A stretch of 64,000 nucleotides of DNA from Pollenia angustigena. Its lineage: Eukaryota; Arthropoda; Insecta; Diptera; Polleniidae. Shown here piece by piece: positions 20,933 through 32,485 of the stretch. The translations under genes were made by a program, and so were the position numbers. The notes under the pieces are model-generated. The model was given only the letters and a program-made list of their open reading frames with translations. It was not told where the DNA came from and did not search any database. Each line of letters starts with the position of its first letter. Position 1 is the stretch's first letter. The stretch is taken from NCBI GenBank assembly GCA_930367215.1, contig OV884056.1, forward strand, positions 121,394,053 through 121,458,052, read 5' to 3'.

Positions 20933-21203
20933 CTCTTCGTTGGAGGAGCTAAGTCCAATGTGGTTACGATATCTGAGGTATTGGCTAACTGAGCCTTCAT
21001 TTCCTCTCCAGAAATATTTTTTACTTCATCAACTATAAGCTTCCTTTTACGTTTTGTTTTAGTAACTCCTTTATATGCTGAAGCATCAATAGGGGCCAAA
21101 GCAAAACTTTCATCCTCATTCTGTATTAATGTTGATTGCTCCAAATTTTCATCAATGCCTTCATGATGATTGTTATTTAAAGTGTTTACTTTTTCAAGAT
21201 TAT
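20933..21203 (-). CDS. vtd: Cohesin subunit Rad21, preceding exon
   Basis: It encodes an acidic stretch and then the conserved block [45 protein letters not shown], which continues into the next exon as RLMYWKETGG. In vertebrate Rad21 this block binds the SA1/SA2 subunits. The downstream splice site is well supported. The upstream acceptor is less certain: AATTAAAG|AT (exon start 21203) gives 271 nt and phase 1 entry. The N-terminal kleisin domain that contacts SMC3 is not found in the window, so the preceding intron would exceed 42 kb. Confidence 0.85.
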
Positions 21204-21584
21204 CTTTAATTAAAAACAATTTAAATTATTTAATCAAAATTTTAATAGAATTGAAATATTTTTTTAATTTTTGTTTGCTGGATCCAATCCAGCAAACTCG
21301 GGGCTTTGATATCAAATTAAGAATAACCTTAAATCAAAGAATCTCAAGTGGTACAGAGGCAGGAACGTAAGAAAATGAGTGTTAAAATACAAATTAGGCA
21401 TATAACTAAAGGCTCAACCATTACCTACATAGCCTTGTTTAACCTACTGTCAAAAATTAACAAAAAGTTTTTAAATGTACTTTAGAAAACAAAAACAAAC
21501 TAAAAAACCTTTAATTCCGTACGGAATGTGTGATTAGATTCGCACCTTGCTTAAGCCAATGACAGTTTCATTAAACTTAGCAAA
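21204..21584. other. Probable Rad21 intron, 3' portion
   Basis: No gene is recognised. A small perfect hairpin, TTTGCTGGAT-CCA-ATCCAGCAAA, lies at 21274-21296. Confidence 0.4.
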
Positions 21585-21950
21585 AAGGACCCAGAATATA
21601 TACACTTTATAGGGTGTAGGATCAATATTGTAGAAATTACAAACGGAATGACAAAGTTATATGAGTATACCCTTTTACCTTCGGTGAAAGGTATAAAAAA
21701 AATAATTTTTGTGATTTCAGTATTTTGATTATAACTTAGCCATTTTTAAACCGATTTGACAGATTTAAATATCGACGTGTTAAGGAAGAAATTTAACATT
21801 TACTTGAGTTAGAAAGCTTGGACTCGGGAAGATCTATGGTTCCCGAAAATTGGTATTTAAAAAAGAAATTTTATTTTGGCCACAACTTTTTCGTATCTGA
21901 ACCGATTTTTCCGAAATTTTCAGAAAAAACTCAGAATACGTCTTTGCGGG
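21585..21950. repeat. Dispersed repeat fragment
   Basis: It contains GGACCCAGAATATATACAC, CGGAATGACAAAG and CGAAGGTAAAAGG-type sequence (as TTACCTTCGGTGAAAGG). Then comes a stretch inverted relative to 56250-56480 (GACTCGGGAAGATCTATGG, CGACGTGTTAAGGAAGAAA). It abuts the GC-rich LOA 5' region at about 21955. Confidence 0.65.
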
Positions 21951-22315
21951 AGGTCGAGAACACTGAAGGGGTGTGCAACTAAAGGTTACTCATCTTGTCA
22001 AGATGAGGCGGTGGTGAATTGCACACTTCCGGTCCATTATCAGTACATATAGCATGGCGTGCCAACCCGCGGGTACGCTCCTTGTAAGGTGGGGGCTTTA
22101 CCAGTGGTTGGGGCGCGAAATATGCACTTTTAAGGACAACGTGGTTGGTAGCAGTGCCGACGTCCTGTGTGGCTAGTTAGTGCGTAAATAAACTGGTCGT
22201 TAACAGCTCCCCTCAGCGTCAGGGCAAAGCGCTGTTGTATGTTAGTTGCCTAGTCCACGCACGCCGTCACTGCGTGGTACGGTCCGTCTGAACGAGCATA
22301 CTCGTGGGAACAAAA

Positions 22316-23848
22316 ATGAAACCCTTTTTTAGAACAAAAACCAAACCAAACATAACAAATAACGAAGACATGACGGACGAGACTGACCAGGGTCAGTCGG
22401 ACGTCACTGTGGTGAAACCCGGGCTACTCAAGGGTTAGAGAGGTTGACTCTGCTCTCTGACACGGAGCTTGATATTGTTATATCAGCTCACAGTCAGACT
22501 GCAGAGCCTGCCACTCTCATCTGTGAGGCCAGGGGACATCAGAGGCGACACTCGGGAGAAGATTGTCCACAACTTGTTCGGCACAACTTGTTCGGCAGGA
22601 CGCCGTGGAGGATGGGCCAAGCGCCCCTCCACGAGATATTAAGAACTCCAGCCGAACGAAGAAGGAGAAGGCGCAGAACGGAACAAGGAGCTCTCTTGCA
22701 TATCTGGATAAGATGGCGAAGAGAGATCCTTCAACGTTCTCCTCGAGGGATAGGCACCTTCTGAGAAAGCACCGACAAAGCGTCGCTAAATTCGAAAGAA
22801 TTTACGGCCCTGTCAGTACTGTGCTCGGTTGGCCCTATCCTTGGAGAAAGCAGGTGGATGAGGTCGCCGACCCGGGAACTACTCAAAAGAGTACAGGGCC
22901 GGTGGCGTCGTCAACCTGCCGTGGAGAGATAGAGAAAGGAGGGGTTGCCCCGGTGACCAAAGCGCTCATGTCTTCGGAACGAGCTGCGGAGGATAAGGGG
23001 GCGATAGCCAAGAAAGAAGCCAAGTGGCTAAGGCAGCGAACACGGGGAAGAAGGATGGTAATCCTCCGTCCGATTCCCCTAGTGGCTCTCGTAAGGGGGT
23101 CAGTAGGGGAAAAGGCGCGGGCAGGAACGGGCCTTCGTAACCAGTCGTACCGAAGTCACCGAGCACAGTGAAGAGGGCTGGTACATCTCCGGCTGAAGCT
23201 TCTAATGGCTCTAATAAGGAGACCATTAAGAGGGTCAGATCTGGGGATGATCAGCTTTCTTCATCGAATAAAAGAATGAAGAAGTCGACGAGCCTGGAGG
23301 GTCATCTGCAGGTGGCTGTCATAGATCGGAATGATCGGGATGGGAGGATCAGTGCCGAGCTATGGCAGCTAGTAGAGGCTAGGCTTATCGACGAGCTGGC
23401 AGTTTTCAAAGGCAAAGAGGAGGACGTATCCTTCAATGGTGCGGACTGGGTTAAAGGAGTCAAGGTTGTCAACTGTGGTAACAAGAATTCATTGGAATTC
23501 TTAAGAACCACGATTGGCAAATGCGGCGACATTAACCCGGGGGCAATGTTTGAAGTCATACAAGCCTCCTATTTGCCAATTAGTGACAGTGTGGATTTCA
23601 CCTCTGGCAGTATTGGGCAACCAAAATAGTAGGCTTCTTACTGACCAATGGAGGCTAGTGACCTCACTGGTGTGTAAGGAGAATACCGGCAGAGACTTCC
23701 GTTTCACAGTCGATCGGAAGTCCATGGAATTCTTTGAGGAGGTGGGGGGGTTGTTAAGTTTGGTTTAGGTAACGTCAGGTTTCGGTATCCGAATCATGAC
23801 AGGACCAAGGAGGCTGTTAGTGGTGCAAATAAACCTGCACCATTGTGA
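22316..23848 (+). pseudogene. LOA ORF1 (Gag-like), broken
   Basis: It starts MKPFFRTKTKPN at 22316, hits a stop at about 22436, then continues in shifted frames (LLSDTELDIVISAHSQTAE; SLAYLDKMAKRDPSTFSSRD; AGTSPAEASNGSNKET; WQLVEARLIDELAVFKG; TDQWRLVTSLVCKENTG). The frame ending in NKPAPL at 23848 overlaps the ORF2 start by 53 nt, an arrangement used by LOA elements. The N-terminal part is basic and low-complexity. I see no clear zinc knuckle. Confidence 0.7.
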
Positions 23849-26800
23849 ATAAGCCTCAGCCGAACTTGTAACCTTCCTCTCCAGCACTCGGACGGACGTA
23901 GCCCTTATACAAGAACCTTGGATAAATAAAAATAAGGTTTGCGGTTTAAGGGTTGCGGGATACACTCTGTTTGTCCCGTCCACAGAGGACAAGGTAAGAA
24001 CGTGTATACTAGCGAGGAATGAATTGAATTTTCTCATATCTCATTCTTTCAGGTGCGGTGACTTGACCGTAATAAATGGAGAGGCCAAAGGGAAGCGCAC
24101 GCTTACACTGGCCTCGGTGTATATGCCATACAAGGGGTTGGACCCACCGAGCACAGAGGTGCGGCAACTGACGGCATATGCAAGGAGGAGAGGGGCAATC
24201 CTTGTATTGGGCTGCCATGCCAATGCTGATCACAGCCAATGGGGGAGTGCCGATATTAACAAAAGAGGTGAGTTAATGTTTGATTTTATAACTACCAACA
24301 ATCTTATTATCTGTAATATGGGTAACACGCCTACGTTCAGAAATAAAGATAGGCAGGCAGTGATAGATCTGACATTAGTAAAACGTGACGAGCAAATTGT
24401 TGTTGATTGGAGGGTGGCAGACCATAGTCGTATTACCTTCACACTGAATTTTGACCTACCAAGGGCTGCTCCGTTCAGGAACCCGAGGGGGACAAAATGG
24501 GACTCCTTCAAGGAAGGGGTCCGAACTGGGTTGGCGCAACAGGCCTTGGGCGACTTGCTGCCGACGGAGCTGGAGGGGGTGGTGAACAGGTTCACTCATC
24601 TTCTAAGGGAAAGCTATGAGCAGTCCTGCCCGGTTACGTTTCCGGGTAGGCGAAAACAGCCTAAATGGTGGACCAGGGAACTTCATGTTCAAAGGTCTTC
24701 GGTGAGGAGTCTGTTCAATAGGGCAAAGCTTACGAGAGCACCAGATGATTGGAACAATCACAGGGTGCAGTTCAAATGGTATAAGGCGGATCTTAAAAGA
24801 GCAAAGCGACTATCATGGATGCTATTTTGTGCGTCCATCGATAATGTCAACGAGGTGTCAAGATTCCGACGGATTTTATCTAAGGACCCTAAGGCCCTGG
24901 GTTACATCCAAAGGAATGACGGCTCATGGACTGAGTCTAGCTCTGAGACCCTAACCTTACTTATGGAGACGCACTTTCCCGGGTGCAGGGAAACCGGTGG
25001 TATGGAAGACGGTCAGTGGGACGTCATGTCCATGACATCGATCATACTTCCGCTTGCGTCGAGGAAATGGTCACAAGGGAGAAGCTGGCGTGGGCGGTCA
25101 ATACTTTCGACCCATATAAATCACCGGGTCCGGATGGCATTTTTCCGGCCATGCTTTGCAACATCCCGGACGATGCATCATTTCTGCTGGTGGATATATT
25201 CAGGAAATGCCTCAGTAGGAGGTATCTGCCTAGGACGTGGAGAGAGGTCAGGGTGATTTTCATACCCAAGGCTGGTAAAGCGGGCCACTCGAAACCGGGG
25301 GATTTTAGACCTATTAGTCTGTCTTCTTTCATACCCAAGGCTGGTAAAGCGGGCCACTCGAAACCGGGGGATTTTAGACCTATTAGTCTGTCTTCATATC
25401 TGTTGAAGACTCTCCAGAGACTAGTAGATTTCTATCTCAGGAGTAATATTGAGACCCGCCTTATTAGCAACGCTCAACACGCCTACCTGAAGGGTAAATA
25501 CCCAAGGCTGGTAAAGCGGGCCACTCGAAACCGGGGGATTTTAGACCTATTAGTCTGTCTTCATATCTGTTGAAGACTCTCCAGAGACTAGTAGATTTCT
25601 ATCTCAGGAGTAATATTGAGACCCGCCTTATTAGCAACGCTCAACACGCCTACCTGAAGGGTAAATCTGTTGAGAGTGCGTTACATGAGGTGGTGGGTTG
25701 TATTGAGCACGGTCTGAGGAATAAGGAATATACTCTCGCCGCGTTTTTTGATATAGAAGGAGCCTTTAGTAACATTAGGAATGAAGCGATTAGAGATTCA
25801 TTGATGGAGCTGGGAGTTAAGGACTTTCTGGTAGAGTGGATAGTCTGCAAGCTTAGCAGTAGGATTATAAACTCGAGCCTTGGGGATCAGGTGATAAGGA
25901 GGAGGGTAACCAGGGGGACACCACAGGGGGGGGGGGGGGTCTATCGCCTCTACCGTGGTTGCTTGCGGTCAACGGGATTCTCAGGTCATTTGATTGCATG
26001 GGCAGGAAAGTTGTTGCCTATGCGGATGACATAGTTCTGCTGGTCAAGGGATAATTTCTGTCCACAATCGGGGAAATTATGCAGGTGATGTTGGGCGAAC
26101 TCTCGGCATGGGCAAAGGACAGGGGGCTGTGTGTTAACCCTGTGAAGACTGAGCTGGTGCTATTTACCAGAAGGTACAGGATAGAGGGATTTAGGGGGCC
26201 AGTGTTAGATGGTGTCGAGTTGCCTCTATCGGACGGTGCAAAATACTTGGGTAACTTTCTGGACTGCAAACTGTCCTGGAAGAGAAATACTCAGGAGAGG
26301 ATGAGAAGGGGACTCAATGCCTACTACACATGCAGGAACTCCATCGGTAAGAACTGGGGTCTGAGGCCGGATATGGTAAATTGGATTTACACATCGGTGG
26401 TTAGGCCTATACTTACCTATGGATGCACTGTTTGGTGGGGCGCGTTGAGTGTGGATAGCTATAGGAAGATGCTTAGCAAGCTTCAAAGGAGTGCATCTCT
26501 GGGCATCACGGGTGCAAGGAGCCGCACTCCACAGGCAGCGCTGCACATCCTACTATATCTATCCCCTATCGAGCATTATGTGAGGAGTGTGGCTGCTAGG
26601 AACTTACTTAGACTTTACTATTCTTGAGAATTTCGGATCATAGGACTACGACTCTGAACTTCGGTGTTACACCACCGGTGGAATTCCCGGATAGGGAAAT
26701 CTGAAGTGGATCCAATAAACTGTTTGAGGGGTAGGCAGTATTTACGGATGGATCCAAGAAGGAAACCGGCACTGGTGCCGATGTATATATCGCGGACACC

Positions 26801-27573
26801 GAGGTAAAAAGGTCATTCAGACTCCCTGATGAGTGCAGTGTCTTCCAGGCTGAGATCCTAGCGATCTGGAGGGCGACGGAGGTGATACTGGATCACATCT
26901 TGGGTGGATCTGAGGTGACAATTTACGTCGATAGTCAGGCGGCGCTTCGGTCATTGGGGAACTATACGGTGCGATCGTGCCTGGTCGCGCGGTGTAGGAA
27001 CGCTCTTAGGGAACTCATGGGGGCATTCAACGTGAGGCTGTGTTGGGTACCAGGACACTGCATGGTTGATGGGAATGAGGTGGCGGACGAACTCGCGAGA
27101 GGGGGTTCGAGTCTCGACTTAGTGGTAAGGGACAGGGGGGTAAAGCCCCCCTATGTTACTACTATGGGGTGATACGGGAGAAATTCCGCGATGACGTTGA
27201 CCGATCCTGGAGGGACAAAATGGATTGCAGGGTGTCTAGGGCACTATGGCCCAGATTGGACGCGGGGGCAACCAGGGTTCTACTGGGATTGGATAGGGGT
27301 AGTCTTAGAACACTTATAAGGTTCTTGACGGGTCATTGTACTGTCAGGGCTTTTGCGGGCAGATGGGACAACGCCATTCCGGACTTCTGCAGGTTATGCG
27401 AGGATTCGGAGGAGTTAGAGACGATCGAGCATGTACTGTGCCATTGTCCTAGGATGCAGGGTCTCAGACAGAAGTGGATAGGAGATAGGTTTCACGACGA
27501 ACTGGGGTGCATAGCTGGATGTAGTCCGGCCGATCTACTGGGGTTTGTCAGGGAAAAATTAAACGCTTTTTAA
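23796..27573 (+). pseudogene. LOA ORF2: endonuclease, reverse transcriptase, RNase H
   Basis: Endonuclease: QINLHH, a stop, then DVALIQEPWI, ASVYMPYKG, GCHANADHSQWGS and VADHSRI. The expected catalytic Asp of the GCDxNAHH box is His here, and the usual SDH is ADH. Linker: WWTRELHVQRSSVRSLFNRA. Reverse transcriptase: SPGPDGIFPAML, FIPKAGK, FDIEGAFSN (motif A), TPQGG and, in another frame, VAYADDIVLLV. RNase H: IYVDSQAALRSL and WVPGHCMVDGNEVADELARG. The C-terminus has a CX2C/HX4C-like finger (CRLCEDSEE, HVLCHC). Tandem duplications at 25258-25670 and the poly-G run at 25926-25939 disrupt the frame. Confidence 0.85.
25258..25670 (+). repeat. Nested tandem duplications inside the LOA reverse transcriptase
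   Basis: The block CCCAAGGCTGGTAAAGCGG through AGTCTGTCTTC appears three times (starts about 25263, 25332 and 25501). The first pair is 69 bp apart. The second and third units also share the following 100 bp (CTGTTGAAGACTCTCCAG through CTGAAGGGTAAAT). The LOA copy at 47.2 kb has the block once, so these are derived duplications. Confidence 0.9.
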
Positions 27574-28075
27574 AAACAAATACAACAAAAACTAGCAAGG
27601 ACACGACGAACGGGATTAACCAGGGTCAGTCGGACGTCACGGTCTGCGATACCCAAGATGGAAAGCAAAGTGGCTAAGGCAGCGGACACGGGGAAGAAGA
27701 CTGGTAATCCTCCGTCCGATTCCACTAGTGGCTCTCGTAAGTTGGCCAATAGGAGAAAAAGGCAAAAAGGAACAAGCCTCCTAACCCAGTCGCGCCGAAG
27801 TCGCCGAGCTCATTAAAGAGAGTTGGTACATCTCCGGCTGAAGCTCCTAATAGCTCTTATAAGGAGAACATTAAGAGGGTCAGATGTGAGGATAATCAGC
27901 CTTCTTGATCGAACAAAAGAGTGAAGAAGTCGACAAGCCTGGAGGGTCATCTGCACGTGGCTGTCATCGATCGGAATGATTCGGATGGGAGGATCAGTGC
28001 CGACTATGGCAGTTACTAGAGGCAAGGCTAATCGACGTATTGGCAGCATTAAGAGGCAAAGAGAAGGATGTTGTG
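27574..28075 (+). pseudogene. Second LOA copy, truncated ORF1 fragment
   Basis: It starts immediately after the first LOA stop codon and is homologous to the ORF1 start at 22325 (CCAGGGTCAGTCGGACGTCAC). It then jumps by internal deletion to sequence equivalent to 23030-23420 (GTGGCTAAGGCAGC, CATCTCCGGCTGAAGC, GCCTGGAGGGTCATCTGCA). It ends near 28075 inside ORF1 (AAGAGGCAAAGAG). Confidence 0.8.
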
Positions 28076-28139
28076 GTCTCCCACGAGTGTTTTGATCTGT
28101 AGTTTCTGAATCGATCTGGAAAGAAAGTTTGTTCTCTAA

Positions 28140-28377
28140 CCAGTAGATCGTTTCTGTATTTCCCGCATCGTAAAATTTCTGACATGAAGTATGAAACAAA
28201 AAATTCCATCGTTTCTCGATTTGTGAGAAAAAACTGTTTCTGTATTTGAATGCGAAAACAGACAACACAGATTCTTTTTAACTGGAATATTTCCAGTAAT
28301 TAAGTGTCAAATAAAAGCGAAACATCAACAAAAGAAATAAATATAATAAAAACATGGCTGCCAGATTTGACGATTTT
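28140..28377. repeat. Inverted arm, partner of 37959-38440
   Basis: It contains CGTTTCTGTATTTCCCGCATC, ATGAAACAAAAAATTCC, CTGTTTCTGTATTTG and CTGCCAGATTTGACGATTTT. The same modules occur in inverted order at 37959-38440. The arms bracket 10.3 kb that includes the Ty3 element. They may be the ends of one large element or two separate inverted insertions. 28378-29290 between them shows no gene, only a copy of the 24-bp palindrome (28721-28744). Confidence 0.5.
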
Positions 28378-29294
28378 GTTGTTCCGAAAGTGCCGGTTTG
28401 CTGATTTTTTCTAAAAAAGGGACGATATTATTAAGTCTTTGAAATAAGACAATTTTAAATCTTTTTATATGTTTGGTTACTAGGCATTACAAAAAAGATA
28501 TCTTTAGAAACAAGGCAGCCTTAATTTTCATATTTATCCCTATTGTGAAAATTGTCCTCGAAATTGTTTGTCTCTTCCCTAAAAAATATATTGGCAAAAG
28601 CAAAAAAAAGTGTTCACCTTTTATTCCCGTAATTATTTAATACAATTGTTTGTGTTCAAAACATTAAACCATTACCCCATTTGTATAAATGTGATATGAA
28701 ATGCGGCTATAATATGATTCAGTTCAAACACATAAATCTGAACTGATATATTATTTGCCTTAATTGTCCTCCAAGCACTTTAACTTGAAGAACGCTAATA
28801 GATTCAATCAATAAAACACTTTAAATGCCTTATAGTAATTGAACGTCTTTCTTTATTTTGGTTCTGTCTTATATACTAAAATTTAATACGTTAATTAAAA
28901 CTGAATGCCACTATTGCACAATGCGGAAGTGACCCAATTAATCGTTTGCATAATTGCTGACTAACATTTCAATGTATAAAATTATGATTCAAGTAACTGA
29001 ATAAAATAATGCTATGTTAACAATTATAAACAAAAGTAAAAATAAAATTGTTTGGGATGATTGAACTTCAAGTAAACAAAATAAAAAAATGATATGTCAA
29101 CAATTATTTATACACAAAAGGTAAAATAAAACAACAAATGAAATTATGTTATGTCAGCGATAAACTGAACTTATGTAGTTCATTAACATAGTTAAAAATA
29201 AAATTAAAATTAAATGTATGTTGATGTGAATGTCAACACCATTTTTCAGTCAATATAGAAAAAATTTTGAGTCAAGATGATTTAAATAAAACAA

Positions 29295-29420
29295 TTTAAA
29301 GTGCTATATTCGGCTACGGTTAATCTTATATACCCTTCACCATAGCATTAAAAATCGCACCAAAAACTTAATTTCGAGAGGATGCTTGATTGTATGAGGA
29401 CCGGGTGAAGTAATGAACCG
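29295..29420. repeat. Dispersed repeat terminus
   Basis: GTGCTATATTCGGCTACGG followed by CTTATATACCCTTCACCAT, the same end signature as at 57242 but in the opposite orientation, with about 80 bp of interior. A short (TATG)n run lies at about 29548. Confidence 0.6.
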
Positions 29421-29576
29421 ACTTGGCTTTTTTTATTAAAATATTTATTTTATTTTTTGTTCAATATGGTATTTTGTCACGCCTTTGTGTGACTTCTTCA
29501 GGGAAAAATAACAACTTAAAATTAAGGTCGAACAATAGACAATTTATATGTATGTATGTATGTATTAAATACCGAA

Positions 29577-30178
29577 CCAGCTAGCATTTAGGTTTATTAT
29601 AATTTGTAAAAATCACCTAAATGAAAACGGATTTGTCACTTAAGTGATTGAAAATGGATTCATATATGATTCATTTATATGTTTAAATAATGATTTTTAA
29701 ATATTTTGAATTTTTGTTTTTGCCAAATCAAAAAAATAAAAAAAATGCTTGGATAAAAAAGAAGTTCACAAATTTTTGACAATTTATGAGCATATATGTA
29801 AGTGCAAATTGTTTCTTTTCTTATTTTTTGGTTCAAAATAAAGCTGTTTTGAATAATCAAAAGCCATAATGGTGCAGATTTTATCGGAGAAAAATTAAAA
29901 AACATGGCAATGGAAAAATGATATGAAATATAATCAAAAACTATATAATTTACGATTGAAAAATTAGGCGAAAACGATTCAATAATGATTATAAAACCTA
30001 ACATTAAAAGGATCAAAAATTGTATCACATATGATTCTTGCAGGTGATTTATCTGTAGGGTACCGTTTTCTCACAACGAGAGTATCATTTATGATTGAAA
30101 AATTAGCTCATATACGGGTATTTTGCTCGTGAAGCTGATTCCTAAATGATAAGATTATGATACAAAATGCTAGCTGGG
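29577..30178. mobile_element. TIR element, about 600 bp
   Basis: Termini CCAGCTAGCATTT on the left and, inverted, CCCAGCTAGCATTT on the right; a TTATTATAA-type block follows. The interior is rich in short GATTCATATATGATTC palindromes and non-coding. No TSD was found. Confidence 0.6.
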
Positions 30179-30220
30179 CATGAATCAATTATGCTTTTGT
30201 TTGGTTATGTTTTAAAAAAA

Positions 30221-30400
30221 TCGCTTTAGGGTTTTATTTGTATAATATTTTTAGCTTTTCTAAAATCTTTGGAAAAGGTTTCCTGATGATCCGCCCTAAG
30301 CAACCAGTGAAATGCGCATAGAAGCTAGCTTAAAATTTCAGTGTATTTATCAAATATAAAAAATTGGGAACTTAGCACGTCATACAAAAATCTTAATAAT
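30221..30400 (+). repeat. Direct repeat, copy 1 (copy 2 at 30700-30890)
   Basis: Both copies run from TCGCTTTAGGGTTTYATTTG to CATACAAAAATCTTAATAAT and are nearly identical. The second carries about 11 extra bases (TCCCTCAACAA) after GAAGCTAGCTT. Copies are 300 bp apart. This could be a local duplication or the ends of a small element; no coding sequence lies between. Confidence 0.7.
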
Positions 30401-30944
30401 ACATTTTGTATTCCCGTAAATAACTTTGATAATAAACTTGCATCTGCCCGTGCAGAAAACTGAATTGCCAAATTGTTTTTTTTTTTTTTGTTGTTTTCTT
30501 GCGAAGACAATAGAATGAAACAATTTGATTTTTAATTTTGTTTTTTCTTTTTACCCACTTACAACTACAATTCGAGTCGGAAAGAACCCAACCAATTGTA
30601 GGGGGATGTAAGAAAAGATAAACTCACTGTTTATTGTTGGTGTTTTGTTTAAGCTTTGATATTGTTACAAGTAAGACTTTGAGTGTTTAAAATTCTTATT
30701 CGCTTTAGGGTTTCATTTGTATAATATTTTTAGCTTTTCTAAAATCTTTGGAAAAGGTTTCCTGATGATCTGGCCTAAGCAACCAGTGAAATGCGCATAG
30801 AAGCTAGCTTTCCCTCAACAATAAATTTCAGTGTATTTATCAAATATAAAAAATTGGGAATTTAGCACGTCATACAAAAATCTTAATAATTTGTTTAAAA
30901 TTAATTTTAATTTTAAAATAGACGATCTTATTATTTTTTTCAGG

Positions 30945-31213
30945 TGTCGTGACCATTTCAAATTAAAGAACTTTCATTGTTGAATTGCGATTTGTTAATG
31001 AATCTTTATTTTTATTATCATTGTTATTAACACTAACTTAATTATTAACATCAACTTATTATAATTATCATTAGCTATGGCGTGTGCATATACATAGGTG
31101 GGAATTTGTTGCATTTCCCACTACTCAGCATAATAATAGTAATAGTATATCAATGGGAACATTGTTAAAATTAACAAAAAGCTGAGGAGTGTCACACAAA
31201 TATATGCACTACA
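30945..31213 (-). repeat. 3' LTR of the Ty3 element
   Basis: 269 bp, TGTCGTGACC...ATGCACTACA on the plus strand (TGTAGTGCAT...GGTCACGACA on the element strand). Adjacent on the inner side, AAAAGGGGAGG (minus strand) is the polypurine tract. Confidence 0.92.
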
Positions 31214-31376
31214 CCTCCCCTTTTGGCAGAATAATGTAATATTGGAAGAATATGAAATTATTCTTGCTTTAGGGCATGTTCTTAATATTAATTGTAATTT
31301 TATTCTAAGCCTTAATAGTATTTTTTTATTAATGGTATTTTTCTTTTTAAGTATTAACTGTCATTTATTTTTTTTT

Positions 31377-31497
31377 GTATTAATAGTATTTTTAATTTTA
31401 AATATTAATAGTATATTTTTGTATTAATAGTATTTTTAATTTTAAATATTAATAGTATATTTTTGTATTAATAGTATTTTAAATTTTAAGTATTTTA
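31377..31497. repeat. 44-bp tandem repeat in the Ty3 3' UTR
   Basis: About 2.6 copies of a unit containing GTATTAATAGTATTTTTAAT and TTTAAATATTAATAGTATA, just after the integrase stop on the minus strand. Confidence 0.8.
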
Positions 31498-32485
31498 TTT
31501 TAATACTACTTTTAATCTATCTTTATGCACAATTTGTGCATTTTTCTTATCGCTCCCTATTTTAACATTATTGTTATCTAATAAATTTATAACCTTAAAA
31601 GGACCTAGGTACCTTTCTTCTAGCTTATGGCCTGTTTCATTTTTAAGGAAAACAGCGTCTCCTATTTTAATATCTAATTCTCTTTTGTTTTTATCATAAT
31701 ATTCTTTTCTTCCTAATTTATATTTATTTAAAAAAAATCTAGCTCCAGCATAAGCAATTTCCTTGCTGTAGCTATCTATATTATAAAGAGGATTTACCCT
31801 CTCTATTGAGTTAAATTCATGAAATCCGTTTGGAATTCTTCCGAACACAAGCTCATATGGACAATATCCATGTGTCACTGATGGGGTGGTGTTGAAACAG
31901 TACGTGAAGTACTTCATCCACTCATCCCAATCATCCCTTTCAACGGATATGTACGATCGTATGTACTCATTAAAAGTTCGGTGACTACGTTCCACCGTTC
32001 CCAGAGTTTGGTGGTGGTGAGCTGTAGACGTTATATTGTTAATTTTCAATTATTCGGATAGTTCATTCATTATCGAATTTCTATACTTCGTTCCCATGTC
32101 CGTAATAAACGTCTTCATTGGACCGTACTTGAGTATAAAAGATTCGAATATAGCCTTCGCAGCTGTTTTCGCACTTTTATCAGGTATTGGTACAGTAACC
32201 AAATACTTTGATAGGTCACATATAAGTGTGACTGCATACACATTGCCATTTTCCGTACGTGGCAATGGTCCAATAGTATCCACTAATACAGTGTCGAAAG
32301 CTTTGGTTGGGGTCTCTGTTATTACCATAGGGGTTTTTGTATGCCGTATAATCTTGGCTTGTTGACACTTCTGACATGACTTGACGTATTTCGATATGTC
32401 ACGAATCATGTTTGGCTAATAGAAGTATCTTTTTATTTTATTTACTGTTCTTGTTATCCCAGTATGTCCCCCTTGAACTGGGTCA
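31495..32485 (-). pseudogene. Ty3 integrase
   Basis: The zinc-binding HHCC region is present (GGHTGITRTV ... CQKCQQAK), with one stop between. The core has DTIGPLPRT (first Asp), TDMGTKY (second Asp) and TVERSHRTFNEY (Glu). A single stop at about 32050 interrupts the frame between NELSE and KINNITSTAHHHQTLG. The C-terminus (GDAVFLKNETGHKLEERYLG) resembles the GPY/F-type module. All catalytic residues remain; only nonsense changes disable it. Confidence 0.85.

Larger units (their letters stand above)
21955..27573 (+). mobile_element. LOA-clade LINE, degenerate
   Basis: It is markedly more GC-rich than its surroundings. A 5' UTR of about 360 bp is followed by ORF1, then ORF2 with endonuclease, reverse transcriptase and RNase H. 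The presence of RNase H and the endonuclease opening QINLHH / ALIQEPW fit the LOA clade of the I group. It has multiple frameshifts, internal duplications and a 14-G homopolymer, so it is not functional. No poly(A) tail is visible; the 3' end runs directly into a second LOA fragment. Confidence 0.85.

Noticed and set aside
22966..23226. Minus-strand open frames in the LOA region (also 25042-25338, 26226-26546)
   Set aside because: Antisense shadows of a GC-rich coding element; no recognisable domain.
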